64,000 nt of DNA from Yinghuangia elevatio (GCF_040649515.1 NZ_JBEZFP010000012.1:1-64000), one strand, 5' to 3'; shown: positions 40,885 to 49,463, counted from the first letter of the stretch. Numbers and translations are program-made. The notes: a model not told the origin generated them from the sequence alone.

Positions 40885-41988
40885 TTACGCCTCCTGGGCG
40901 CTCGTCGATCGCCGAGCCTCCTGGGCTGCGGCCTTCTGCTCTTGTCGGATGAACCGGCGCCAGGCGGACACAGCCGCCGTGCCGGACAGGCCGCGTGTGA
41001 CCTTCGGCCACAGCTCCTGATACCGGCGGTTCAGCTCGTACAGAGCCGAGTCGCCGTACTGCGCGCGGCTGTAGACCGGCTCCGCGTAGCAGTGGCAGTT
41101 GTCGTGATATGCGTCGCCGTCCGCGAACTCCGCGGATCGCTGCGACTTGTAGACCGGGCCGCGACTGATCAACATCGCGCACCACCCACACGGCGTTCCG
41201 GTACGAGAGAGGCGGATATAACCGACCGCCCGCCGGTCGCGCTGCATGTGGTTCCACACCGCCGACCGGCCGCCGTTCATGGCGACGCGCTGTGCGGCTG
41301 CCGCCTGCTGGGCGCCCGCCTGAAGGTGGGCCTCCTCGCGGAGCGCATCCACATCGCGGGCGGGCCGGTCGTGGTCGATCGCGTCGACCTTGCGCTCCAG
41401 ATTGGCCAGCCCGAGGGCTTCGAGGACAGTCCTCAGCTCCTGCTCGGCCGCCCGCTCGATCTGCTCCTCGGCCTCGCGCAGCCCCTCCAGTTCCTCCACC
41501 AGAATGCGGTCGGGGTCGTCCGCCGACTCCTGGTCGGAGGTGCCGTCCCATACATCGTCAGGGGGCGCAGGATCGCTGCTAGCGACCTGGTCAGACGGGT
41601 CCGAGGTACCGGCCGGCTGATCTTCGGAACGCCCCTCCAGGGGGCGCCCAGCGGTGCCGGCCAGCTCCGCGAACTCGCGACGCAGAACATCGAGCGTGAT
41701 GTACGTCGGCTCGGGGTGGTACGGGTCCGCCACCGTCGTCCCGGTCCGCAGGGCGCGGACCAGGCGGTAGTAGGAGCGGGCCAGGTCGCGGCTCATCCGC
41801 CGCCGGGTCATCACCAGCGTGATCGCCCGCCGCAGCCAGGAGGCCGCGGTCGGGGCCCGGCTCGTCACCGGAACGTCAGCCCACAGGGCGATGGCGTCCT
41901 CGACGGTGCTGACCCCGATCTGAGTCAGCGCCAACTGGAAAACGGCGGACGCCTCTTCGGCCTCGGCCTGTCGAGCCGGGGTCGTCAC
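40885..41988 (-). CDS. MuF-like minor head protein
   Basis: 367 aa. The C-terminal 110 residues contain CGWCAMLISRGPVY and YHDNCHCYAEP, the Cys/His pattern of the MuF/VG15 minor head domain. The N-terminal part is helical and acidic. It is usually injected or portal-associated. No C-terminal toxin is fused here. Confidence 0.8.
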   Translation of the reverse strand: MTTPARQAEAEEASAVFQLALTQIGVSTVEDAIALWADVPVTSRAPTAASWLRRAITLVMTRRRMSRDLARSYYRLVRALRTGTTVADPYHPEPTYITLDVLRREFAELAGTAGRPLEGRSEDQPAGTSDPSDQVASSDPAPPDDVWDGTSDQESADDPDRILVEELEGLREAEEQIERAAEQELRTVLEALGLANLERKVDAIDHDRPARDVDALREEAHLQAGAQQAAAAQRVAMNGGRSAVWNHMQRDRRAVGYIRLSRTGTPCGWCAMLISRGPVYKSQRSAEFADGDAYHDNCHCYAEPVYSRAQYGDSALYELNRRYQELWPKVTRGLSGTAAVSAWRRFIRQEQKAAAQEARRSTSAQEA

Positions 41989-43460
41989 GCGGCAACCGCC
42001 TCACGGGGTGCCGGCGGCGCGCCCGCCTCGGGTGTGGCCCGCCGAAGAGCGCCCGCGAGCTGGCGTACGGAGTCCTCCTCCTCGGCCATCTCTTCCCACA
42101 GCTCGTACTCGGTCTGAGTGATGCCGGGGACGCGCTTCCACAGGCCCCGGGCCGGGATGCCCAGCAGCTCCTTGAGCTTGCCGAGCGCATCCGCGGACTT
42201 CGCCAGCGACCGCGACTCCATGTCGCGCCACTGCACTTCGCCGCGGAAGTCCTCGGCGGAGGAGACGTCGCCGTCGAGCTCTGCGGCCAAGCGGAAGACC
42301 CGCTCCCACGCCTCGCCGAAGGCCGACCGGAACTCCGCGACCATGCGACTCAGCGCAGTCTCAGCCGCTTCCAGTGCTTCCGCAGACAGGTTGGCGATCT
42401 GGCCAAGCAGGTGGTGCGGGGGCGTCTGGCTGATCGCCGACAGGTGCCGGATGCTCATGTCGATCGACTCGATGAACCCGCCGAGCGGCGTTTCGTCGAG
42501 CGACCCGAACTTGACGTCCGGGTCTTCGGCGAACAGGAACCTTCTGGCGTTGTGGTTGATCGGCAGCGGGATCGGGTTGCCACTCTCGTCCAGCCTCGGC
42601 TGGACCCTGACCGCCTGCTCGGGGTCGGTCGTAACGTTGCCAGCCTCGTCGACCATGTCCATGTAGGTGGGCGGGGCCATGCCCGTCACGGTCCTGACCT
42701 TGACCGAGGCGTACGTCTGCGCCACCAGGAGATCGAAGATCGTCTGGTTGATCCTGTTCTGGATCGGGATCATTGGCTCGACGACGCCGGTCGTGCGGCC
42801 TTCGAGGTCCACGTTCGCCGCGAAGCGCGTGACGGGGCACTCGGAGGCGCCGTGCTTCTTGAGGCGCCTGACCACGACCTTCTCAGGGTCGCGCTTGGAC
42901 TCGTACGTGACGGCGTACTCGTAAGTGCCGTCCCACATACGGGCCTTGCCCTTGGTCTCATCCTTGGGCTTCGTCAGGATGGTCAGCGCGGCGTACGGCT
43001 CGTCGTCGTTCGCCGGGTCCTCGTACAGGGCCGCGGTCTTCTTGGCCGACAGGCCCTTGGAGACAACGCCCTTACGGGTCTTCTCCGTCAGGACGAACGA
43101 ATGGCCGAAGCCGAGCGCACCGCGGTACACCGCGGCCTGGCGCGCGTCGAGGCGCGAGCGCTGCCAGTGCTCCCATTGGGGGCTCTTCGACGACGACGCC
43201 TGCGGCAGCCCATCGGAGGGCGAGCCGGGCCGGAAGCCGTCCACGTACAGCGCCTGGGCCGGGGTTCCGACCAGGAGCGGCATCCAGTTGGACACCGATC
43301 GCTTCGCGAGCAGCTTGTACTCGTCGTCAGCCTGCGGAGGCATGTACGGGTCGTCGTGCTTGCCGCGGATGTAGTTGTCGATCCGCTGGAGGCGGCCTTC
43401 GTCCCTGTCGAGGATGGCGAGGAGTTCCCGCGCCAGCGCGAGCGGGGATGGGCTGGTCAT
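41985..43460 (-). CDS. Portal protein (SPP1 gp6 family)
   Basis: 491 aa. LLAKRSVSNWMPLLVGTPAQ near 50, LRHLSAISQTPPHHLLG-type wing/crown region near 340, and a helical C-terminus. Forms the dodecameric DNA gate. The ATG lies 17 bases after an operator motif. Confidence 0.9.
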   Translation of the reverse strand: MTSPSPLALARELLAILDRDEGRLQRIDNYIRGKHDDPYMPPQADDEYKLLAKRSVSNWMPLLVGTPAQALYVDGFRPGSPSDGLPQASSSKSPQWEHWQRSRLDARQAAVYRGALGFGHSFVLTEKTRKGVVSKGLSAKKTAALYEDPANDDEPYAALTILTKPKDETKGKARMWDGTYEYAVTYESKRDPEKVVVRRLKKHGASECPVTRFAANVDLEGRTTGVVEPMIPIQNRINQTIFDLLVAQTYASVKVRTVTGMAPPTYMDMVDEAGNVTTDPEQAVRVQPRLDESGNPIPLPINHNARRFLFAEDPDVKFGSLDETPLGGFIESIDMSIRHLSAISQTPPHHLLGQIANLSAEALEAAETALSRMVAEFRSAFGEAWERVFRLAAELDGDVSSAEDFRGEVQWRDMESRSLAKSADALGKLKELLGIPARGLWKRVPGITQTEYELWEEMAEEEDSVRQLAGALRRATPEAGAPPAPREAVAA

Positions 43461-43476
43461 GCCTTCACCACCTTCG

Positions 43477-43491
43477 GTACAATTAGCACAC
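43477..43491 (-). promoter_or_regulatory. Operator-family motif
   Basis: Minus-strand GTGTGCTAATTGTAC in the gap between large terminase and portal genes. Confidence 0.75.
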
Positions 43492-43493
43492 CG

Positions 43494-45140
43494 TCACAGG
43501 AAGTAGCCCCGGCCGGTCCGCTGCTTGGTCTTCTTGCCGCGTACACGCAGCTCGTGAAGCGCCTCGTGCGCGAGCATCAGCGCGGCGTAGGCGTCGATCT
43601 TGCGAGGGCTGTCCTTGGATTCCTTGCCGAAGGACAAGCCGAAGTTGTTGGTGCGGCGCCGCGCATTCAGTACGTGCCGGCGCAGCGTCAAGTCGCCGTC
43701 ATGGGCGAGCTTGCGATCGAAGATAGTGCGCACCAGCCGCTCGTGCGCCAGCGTCACAGCCTTCTGCGAGCCACGCATGTCCCAGCCGACGTGGTCTTTC
43801 CCGTACGGCGACGAGACCGCCAGGCCCTCGCCGTACGTCTCCGACCACTCGGTGATGTACGACTCCCACAGGGCGACGTCGGCGAAGAACGCCCGCACGG
43901 TGAAAAGGCGAAACGCCTCGTGCACTGCCCCGTCGACCTCCGCGCGAGGGACGACCCACCCTTCACCCTGAGGCCCGTCCGGGCACTCCCAGATACCGAG
44001 CACGAACGCGCACATGTCCCGAACTCGGAGGGCCACCAGAGCTGTTGCATCGGAGGACTTGCCGCCGTCGAAGCCGAGAACGATCTCATCGCCTGGCTTG
44101 AGGATCTTGGACTCGTCGCGAAGCGGATCCCACTCCGCAGGCCCGTAGATGGCGTCCTCTTCGGCCACGACCTGGTTGAGCCACATGCGGCGCGAGCGCG
44201 AGGGGGCGATCGTCGCGTCCAACACGGACTGGATGATCGAGTCGACGTTCAGCCAGACCGCGTCACCGCGGATCTTCGGAACGACGATGCGCAGCGCCTC
44301 CGCGGTAAGCGGGGTATCCGGGTGCGCCTCGATCGAGTCGTACAGGTAGCCGATCTGGGCCATGCGGCCTTCGCGGATCTTCTCCCAAGACTCGCGCATG
44401 CGCTCGGCGACCGAATCCTCGCCGGGCAAGTAGGCGTTGGTGATCGCCAGGTAGCGACTGTCCTGCTTGGTCGCGTTGCCGTCGATCGTCTCGTACATCT
44501 TGTGACCGTTGTTGCCAGTCACCCAGTGGTGCGTCTCGTTCAGCAACGTGAACGTCGTCCGCTTGCCCTCCAGGGCGCGGTAGCTCGACGTCACGGCTTC
44601 AAGTCGGCACTTCCCGCCGTTGGCGCGGATCAGGACCGCGCCGTCCTTGACGTTGTATTTCGCCTTGAAGGCGTCCGACATCAGGGACGGAATCAGGGCC
44701 ATCGTGTTCGTCGTCTGGCTCTGATTAACCGCGGTGACCTGGACCCAGGCCCGCGGATGCGGAACGCCTACGGGCTCCCCGGCCTTGTCCCAGTGGGAGA
44801 AGCGGCTCGGGCCGCACAGCTCGACGAGGCAGAGGACTGCAAGCAAGGGGTCCTTGCCCCAGCCTTTCATTCTCTGCAAGACGCCCTTGCGGTTGATGAA
44901 CCGGCCGGCCCCGTCGACCGCGTACCAGTGCAGGACGAAGCGGAGCTGTTCCTTGGTGAACTTCCAGGGGCCGCCGTCCTCTGCGAGGAGGTATTCGGAG
45001 CACCAGCCGGCGATCTGCCAGCCGAGGGTCTTGACCGGCAAGACCCAGCGCCCGAAGGCGTCCTTCTGCCAGGTGGGGCCGATGAATGTCGGCTCCAGGA
45101 GGTCGATTTCCTCCGGAGTGAGCACTGCCTGTTGGGCCAC
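43494..45140 (-). CDS. Terminase large subunit
   Basis: 548 aa from GTG. ATPase domain with RMKGWGKDP as a Walker-A-like loop near 90 and LLNETHHW as Walker B near 205. Nuclease domain with LGFDGGKSSDATALVAL near 362 and a C-terminal KIDAYAALMLAHEAL helix. Cuts and pumps phage DNA into heads. Follows the small subunit by 16 bases. Confidence 0.93.
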   Translation of the reverse strand: MAQQAVLTPEEIDLLEPTFIGPTWQKDAFGRWVLPVKTLGWQIAGWCSEYLLAEDGGPWKFTKEQLRFVLHWYAVDGAGRFINRKGVLQRMKGWGKDPLLAVLCLVELCGPSRFSHWDKAGEPVGVPHPRAWVQVTAVNQSQTTNTMALIPSLMSDAFKAKYNVKDGAVLIRANGGKCRLEAVTSSYRALEGKRTTFTLLNETHHWVTGNNGHKMYETIDGNATKQDSRYLAITNAYLPGEDSVAERMRESWEKIREGRMAQIGYLYDSIEAHPDTPLTAEALRIVVPKIRGDAVWLNVDSIIQSVLDATIAPSRSRRMWLNQVVAEEDAIYGPAEWDPLRDESKILKPGDEIVLGFDGGKSSDATALVALRVRDMCAFVLGIWECPDGPQGEGWVVPRAEVDGAVHEAFRLFTVRAFFADVALWESYITEWSETYGEGLAVSSPYGKDHVGWDMRGSQKAVTLAHERLVRTIFDRKLAHDGDLTLRRHVLNARRRTNNFGLSFGKESKDSPRKIDAYAALMLAHEALHELRVRGKKTKQRTGRGYFL

Positions 45141-45156
45141 AGCTCACCCCCCGGGG

Positions 45157-45588
45157 TCAGTCCAGCCCGAGGTCTCGCTTGTAGTCGGCGATGGCAAGAA
45201 CGGAGGCCGGCGTCGTGTCCGGCTCGGGCTCCTGAAGTTCGATGCGCACGCGGCGTCGGTCGCCTTCGGTCACCAGGAGGTTGCCGAGTGCGGAGTACAA
45301 GGTCTGTGCCATCTGCGAGGAGCGCTTCGCCGACTTCTTGTAGTGCGAGAGGTCGTCGCACAGCGCGTACGCCAGAGCCCAGTCGGACTGCTGGTAGAAG
45401 TCGGCCTGACCGCTCTTTTTCAGCGACTCGTAGAGCTGCTTGGCGATCGGGTGCCAATCGGGGTCGGCACGCGGAACACGCACGGATCGCATGAGACCGC
45501 GCTTGGTCTCCTGCTCGTCCGATCCCTTGCGGGACCGGGGGCGAGCTAGGTCTTCCTCGCGGTTCGGGACGGGGCCACGAGCACCCAC
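45157..45588 (-). CDS. Terminase small subunit (P27 family)
   Basis: 143 aa from GTG. Begins GARGPVPNREEDLARP with a basic RKG run and contains DWALAYALCDDL, characteristic of P27-type small terminases of actinophages. Binds the packaging start site; the cos or pac site is expected nearby (45.6-46.5 kb). Confidence 0.88.
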   Translation of the reverse strand: MGARGPVPNREEDLARPRSRKGSDEQETKRGLMRSVRVPRADPDWHPIAKQLYESLKKSGQADFYQQSDWALAYALCDDLSHYKKSAKRSSQMAQTLYSALGNLLVTEGDRRRVRIELQEPEPDTTPASVLAIADYKRDLGLD

Positions 45589-45712
45589 CGGTCACCTCCT
45601 TCAAGAAAGAAGTCAGGCCCCTGGGCCTGGCATCCAGGGGCAGGGCGCCGCGCCAGGAGGGGGCCTGGGGCGCCTGGCGCTCAACAAGGCGGAAAGCTCG
45701 GAGCGCCAATCT

Positions 45713-46027
45713 CTACAGCAGGCCCGGATGGGCCTCGCCTCGACGGAACCGCCGCTCGATTCGGCGACGCTTGGCGGCTTGGGCCGCCGCACCTTCTCGG
45801 GACGACTTGCGCTGGTGATGCCACCCGCAGAGCGATCGAAGGTTGGCTTCTCGATGGTCGTCACCAGCGACGATGTGGTCTACGTCCGTTGCCGGCTCGA
45901 CGCAGCGTGCACCCGCTTGGTCTAGCGCGGTGCACTGTCCTCCGTCTCGCCGTAGCACTCGGACACGGATCTTGGCCCAGTCCTTAGGCAGGCGCAGACG
46001 CCTGTCGGAACCCTCCCAGCCCGGCAT
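45713..46027 (-). CDS. HNH endonuclease
   Basis: 104 aa from ATG. Contains the HNH pattern DHIVAGDDHREANLRSLC followed by GWHHQRKS, with a Cys pair upstream (QCTAL, RCVE). HNH proteins beside terminases are needed for cos cleavage in several siphophages. The 120 bases between it and the small terminase show no gene. Confidence 0.85.
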   Translation of the reverse strand: MPGWEGSDRRLRLPKDWAKIRVRVLRRDGGQCTALDQAGARCVEPATDVDHIVAGDDHREANLRSLCGWHHQRKSSREGAAAQAAKRRRIERRFRRGEAHPGLL

Positions 46028-46473
46028 CAGATCACCGCCAGACTGGAGGTAGCGCCCTCGGTGACGTCCTACCTGGACAGGTAGCTGCTCGAAGCGGTCA
46101 ACCCGAGGGAAGTTCTTGTACTTAGACAAGACGTGAGGGGCTTGGGCTAGCGAGGCCCGCCAGGGCCTCAAGCCTCAAGTAGTAGGGGCTTCATCCAGCG
46201 AGGCCCGCCAGGGCCTCAAGCCTTCTGGCCTGCACTTCCACTTCTACTTGTACTTATAGAGATGCAAAATGATCTTGGAAAGTCAGGGCGCTTCTCGTGT
46301 GACGTGGCTCACAAATCCACTTGGGGCAAGCCGCAGGGCCGCCTGACGGCGGCCACGAAGCGAAGAGGCAGCGGCGAGACAGATGGAGGGCACAGGGGCG
46401 CCCTGACGGGCGCCGCAGAGCGAAGCCGGCTAGCTCTCTGGGGCGGCGTAGCCGCCCACGTATGCAGGTCTCC
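46028..46473. repeat. Hairpin cluster, candidate cos/terminator region
   Basis: Non-coding. A 27-bp direct repeat (46149-46175 and 46197-46223), each with hairpin GAGGCCC-GCCA-GGGCCTC. Then three more perfect hairpins: GGCCGCC-TGAC-GGCGGCC (46337-46354), GGCGCCC-TGAC-GGGCGCC (46397-46414) and GGGCGGC-GTA-GCCGCCC (46441-46457). It lies downstream of the repressor operon and upstream of the HNH/terminase genes. Confidence 0.7.
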
Positions 46474-47184
46474 TCAGTTGCCAAGAGCTGCTTGGGCCTG
46501 GCCCAAGATCTCGGCCGAGACTCGTCGGCCTCGGGCTCGCACCTCGGGGTCCTTGCTCGCGAGCTCGACTCGTTCAGCGAAGTGGAAGCGTCGAGCCGTC
46601 TCCGGGAACCGTTCGATTTCGATCACGACTGCCCACTTCAGCACGAACGTGTGAAGGGGCCTCAGGCTGTTCGCCTCCAAGGCTTGGGCGACCGCCCTGG
46701 TCTGGTCGTTCTGCAACTCGGCCAGCCGATGCGGCACGATCTTCGCCACTGCATCCCGCAACGCTCCGGGGGTGCGCTCCGGTCGGGAAATGACCGGCGT
46801 ACCGGCAAAGGCCGCCATGTCCTCGGCGACCTGCGCGATGTGCTCCAGGCGCGGAATCAGCCGGTCGAGGGCGGCACTGAACTCCTCGAAACCCGCGGCC
46901 TGGGCAAGGGAACGGACTTCGTCCGCCGTATTGCGAAGGCCGGCGATGTCCGAGGTCTCCCCCTCCGGATAGAGGGCCGAGACTGAGACGCCGAGTCCAT
47001 CGGCAAGGAGTCGGAGCACGCCAACGCGCTGGACCGGCTGGACGCCTCGCTCGACTTGGGATACCCAGCTAGCCGTGCGGCCGATGGCCTCGGCTAGCTC
47101 GTCCTGCTTCAGTCCGCGTCGCTTGCGCAGTTGCGCAACACGCGCGCCAAATGCCCGTCGCTCCTCGTCTCGGTCTTCGGTCAC
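46474..47184 (-). CDS. XRE-family regulator, candidate immunity repressor
   Basis: 236 aa from GTG 47184. Cro/C1-type HTH at about 10-62 (VAQLRKRRGLKQDELAEAIG, then TASWVSQVERGVQP). The remainder is helical with no peptidase motif, so it is not LexA-like. It is in the control region flanked by the tandem operator sites, co-transcribed with a small upstream gene, and reads away from the right-arm promoters. It is the best candidate to bind the GTGTGCWAATTGGAC operators; this is not shown by sequence. Confidence 0.75.
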   Translation of the reverse strand: MTEDRDEERRAFGARVAQLRKRRGLKQDELAEAIGRTASWVSQVERGVQPVQRVGVLRLLADGLGVSVSALYPEGETSDIAGLRNTADEVRSLAQAAGFEEFSAALDRLIPRLEHIAQVAEDMAAFAGTPVISRPERTPGALRDAVAKIVPHRLAELQNDQTRAVAQALEANSLRPLHTFVLKWAVVIEIERFPETARRFHFAERVELASKDPEVRARGRRVSAEILGQAQAALGN

Positions 47185-47232
47185 CTCGGCGAGACTACCT
47201 GCACGGCCCACTGTCGCCCTTCGGAAGGTCAG

Positions 47233-47466
47233 CTAGCTATCTGGCGCACTTTTGCCGGCGCCCTCTGCTGCGTAAAGCTCCATGAATCGCGAGGCGAATG
47301 CGACCTCCGCCTCCCAGGCACTTGCCCGCATCTCGGGCTCAGACACACCTTCGATAGGGATGGAGCCAGCGTCGTCGGCCTCGTGCATCACGTTGTGCCA
47401 GAACTTCATCCGCCCTCGCGCGATGATCAGTTCCTTGTCCGTCGAGTGCCACTCGGGAAGCGTCAT
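47233..47466 (-). CDS. Small protein upstream of the XRE regulator
   Basis: 77 aa from ATG. Helical, amphipathic (EMRASAWEAEVAFASRFMEL). No family recognised. It shares strand and probably transcript with the XRE gene 48 bases downstream. Confidence 0.6.
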   Translation of the reverse strand: MTLPEWHSTDKELIIARGRMKFWHNVMHEADDAGSIPIEGVSEPEMRASAWEAEVAFASRFMELYAAEGAGKSAPDS

Positions 47467-47569
47467 GCCTTCATTGTGGGGACGACTAGCGCCCCTCAGG
47501 GCAGAAACGTGGACACGCGAATCCCAGCCGACCGGCAGGCCCGGCGAGGCTGAAGGCGACGTTGCCCCC

Positions 47570-47627
47570 TGCGGATCGCCCCTGAAACCGTGGCGCGATC
47601 TTGGCCGCTAAGACTGGGCGATCCGCA
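47570..47627. repeat. 12-bp perfect inverted repeat in the control region
   Basis: TGCGGATCGCCC and its exact complement are separated by 34 bases, upstream of the repressor operon. The 355 bases from 47467 to 47821 otherwise show no gene. Confidence 0.75.
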
Positions 47628-47821
47628 AAAGGCCGGCCGAGGGGTCATACCCCCACCCCCTATGGACAGGCGTCCACCGCAACCACTACCCTCCGCGCGC
47701 GTCTTCCCTTGGGGCCGAGGGCAAGGGCCCGGACCAACGGCCTACGGCACGCCTGCTAGCCGCTCAGGCAGCCGCTTAGGGCCCTTTCCGGGGCATCGGA
47801 AACAGCCTCTGACCTGCGCGA

Positions 47822-47851
47822 TTGGACACGGTGTGCAAATTGGCCTAGTGT
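47822..47851 (+). promoter_or_regulatory. Promoter P1 with operator in the spacer
   Basis: TTGGAC, 18 bp, TAGTGT. The operator copy GTGTGCAAATTGGCC (47831-47845) fills the spacer. Confidence 0.6.
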
Positions 47852-47898
47852 TCTCGGCGTAAGGTCAACCAACGGACGGAAGGGCAGGCCAGATGCGG

Positions 47899-47934
47899 GC
47901 CAACTTGCACACCGACAACCCACACGGGTAAGGT
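47899..47934 (+). promoter_or_regulatory. Promoter P2 with operator over the -35
   Basis: TTGCAC, 18 bp, TAAGGT (47905-47934). The operator (minus-strand GTGTGCAAGTTGGCC, 47899-47913) covers the -35 box. Confidence 0.6.
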
Positions 47935-48031
47935 CGGAGCCGCTAGGCAAGCGGTACCCGCCGGACTCAACTCCCAGTGATCGCACGATGCGTAGGGAAG
48001 TAACCGGCAGATGGGAACCAAGCCAAGCGAA

Positions 48032-48068
48032 GTGCAATTTGCACACAGCATCGAAAGCCTGCTAGCGT
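48032..48068 (+). promoter_or_regulatory. Promoter P3 with palindromic operator over the -35
   Basis: Perfect palindrome GTGCAATTTGCAC (48032-48044) whose second half is the -35 TTGCAC; 18 bp later TAGCGT. Confidence 0.65.
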
Positions 48069-48106
48069 CTGAGGCGCAGAAATCAAGCGGAGGGGAGGTG
48101 ATCACG

Positions 48107-48340
48107 ATGAAGGCAGTTCGCGAATTCGTGCAGGTCAAGCCGCATGTAACCGCGAGTCTTGCGGGCCGTGTGTGCAAATTGCACAAGCGGCGCGAGTCCG
48201 CTATGGTGGGCATCGCCCAGGGTGTCCGCAGTCCACTCCGGTGGGAGCCTCGCGGTCCTCCGCTGCATCGGTGCAGCTCTCGGTGGGGTGCGCTGATTGC
48301 ACCCATGCCTGCACAAGGCCAGTCCGGAGTGGGCTGGTAG
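48107..48340 (+). CDS. Possible 77-aa protein after P3
   Basis: ATG preceded by AGGGGAGGTGATC, an excellent ribosome site, about 35 bases after P3. The first half (KAVREFVQVKPHVTASLAG) looks protein-like. The second half runs through promoter P4 and the structured RNA and is Arg/Pro/Trp-rich, unlike the neighbours. It may be a leader peptide or chance frame. Confidence 0.35.
   Translation: MKAVREFVQVKPHVTASLAGRVCKLHKRRESAMVGIAQGVRSPLRWEPRGPPLHRCSSRWGALIAPMPAQGQSGVGW
48170..48207 (+). promoter_or_regulatory. Promoter P4 with palindromic operator over the -35
   Basis: Perfect palindrome GTGCAAATTGCAC (48172-48184); its second half TTGCAC is the -35, and TATGGT follows after 17 bp. A transcript would start near 48214. 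Confidence 0.65.
48229..48336 (+). ncRNA. Structured leader RNA or small RNA
   Basis: CAGTCCACTCCGG (48229-48241) pairs with CCGGAGTGGGCTG (48324-48336) over 13 bp with one G-U. Inside are three nested hairpins: GCTGCA-TCGG-TGCAGC (48262-48277), GGGTGC/GCACCC (48286-48304) and GCCT/AGGC (48307-48319). It begins about 15 nt after the predicted P4 start. Function unknown. Confidence 0.5.
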
Positions 48341-49011
48341 CAGGGGACGGCACTCCGTGAAGTCGACGGAGGCTCTAGGTGGGGCATCTCACCGATGATG
48401 GGCCGACGTGGGCGGATCCAGGGACCGAAGCCTTAGGAGTACAGCCAACGCGATAGGCGCAGGAATGCGCCCCGTATGGTCCTGGTCAGGCTGTGAACCG
48501 TCCCATTTGGGATAGGCGCGGCTGGGGGCGAACTCGGGTGCCCGAGTGAGCGGCTTTAAGCCAGGGAATCGTGCGTGAATGCTGCGGCCGGGGCTCGCCA
48601 TCCTTCCGGATGGTCCGGTAAAACCGGATCGAACGGAAAGGACGGAACCGGGAAACCGGATCCGGAACGGAAGGGGAAAATGGCGGGCCGAGTGAATCCG
48701 GAGCTAGTCCCGAGGGTTTGCTAGAACTCCAACAACTTCATATCGAGTAGGCCGCCAAAGAGCGGGAAAGACCATCCGATTCCCCCGGGTGGCAGGGCGG
48801 GAAAGCTTTCGCCCGGTATCCCTCATCCCCTCCTAGCACGAGGGGGCGCGCACCTAGTGCGCAACCACGGTAGTAGGCCCCCCGCAAGGGGGGCCGACCA
48901 CCACCCCCATCCGGCCCTGCGAGGGGTGCGGACACGGCATCACAGCCAAGCGGGGGGCAAGGTCCCGGCAACCCGTCCGGTCGACCGAAACGACGACAAC
49001 GAAGGGCCGTC
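48341..49011 (+). other. Long non-coding leader of the right-arm operon
   Basis: No convincing gene or tRNA. Contains an imperfect direct repeat (48615-48641 and 48648-48674: CCGG, A-run, CCGGATC, GAACGGAA), a GGCGGGAAAGCTTTCGCCC hairpin near 48795-48815, a GCGCA-CCTAG-TGCGC hairpin near 48848-48862, and the strong hairpin listed below. Confidence 0.6.
48876..48895 (+). terminator. Strong hairpin with GNRA tetraloop
   Basis: GGCCCCCC-GCAA-GGGGGGCC: 8 bp closed by a GCAA tetraloop, 117 bases before the first right-arm gene. No U-tract, so it could be a terminator, attenuator or RNA-protection element. Confidence 0.6.
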
Positions 49012-49404
49012 ATGAACATACGCACGTCGGCCGGCACTGCGCGCTGCGCGGAATGCCTGGACACCTGCTTTACCAACGGTTTCACCTCCGACCCGTGCAT
49101 CTACTGCGGTGGGGTCACCCTCTGGTTCGACGAGTGCAAGCGGAAGCGAATCGTCGGCCGTCGGTGGCACTACGAATTCGGTTTCCGCGTCTCCCTCGTC
49201 ACGGTCGACGGAGTGGAGACCAGCGAGGAACTGTGGAGCGAAGAGGAATTCGTGTCCGCGTGGGCCGGACAGCTCTCGTACGGGCCCCAGTACGTGTGCG
49301 GGGATGCCTCCTGGTTCATCGGCGAGTCGATCAGCGTGGACTACACCCCGGAGCCCGGGGTCACGCTTCAGGTTGTCGCCGTGGTCACCCTTCCCCTCGT
49401 CTGA
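49012..49404 (+). CDS. Zinc-ribbon-like hypothetical protein
   Basis: 130 aa, first gene of the right arm. CAECLDTCF and CIYCGG near the N-terminus give two Cys-x2-Cys pairs suited to zinc. The rest is beta-rich. Unknown function; early-region location suggests host takeover or control. Confidence 0.65.
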   Translation: MNIRTSAGTARCAECLDTCFTNGFTSDPCIYCGGVTLWFDECKRKRIVGRRWHYEFGFRVSLVTVDGVETSEELWSEEEFVSAWAGQLSYGPQYVCGDASWFIGESISVDYTPEPGVTLQVVAVVTLPLV

Positions 49405-49408
49405 CCCA

Positions 49409-49449
49409 GTGTGCTAATTTCACTTAAGCCGCACGTGTGCTAGTTTAGC
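49409..49449 (+). promoter_or_regulatory. Promoter P5 with two operator copies
   Basis: GTGTGCTAATTTCAC (49409-49423) supplies TTTCAC as -35; 17 bp later is TAGTTT as -10, itself within a second copy GTGTGCTAGTTTAGC (49435-49449). The next gene's AAGGAG follows immediately. Confidence 0.6.
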
Positions 49450-49463
49450 CAAGGAGAGAGAAC

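Noticed and set aside
48361..48600. tRNA gene in the right-arm leader
   Set aside because: GGACC..GGTCC pairs enclose only about 64 bases and no cloverleaf can be drawn.
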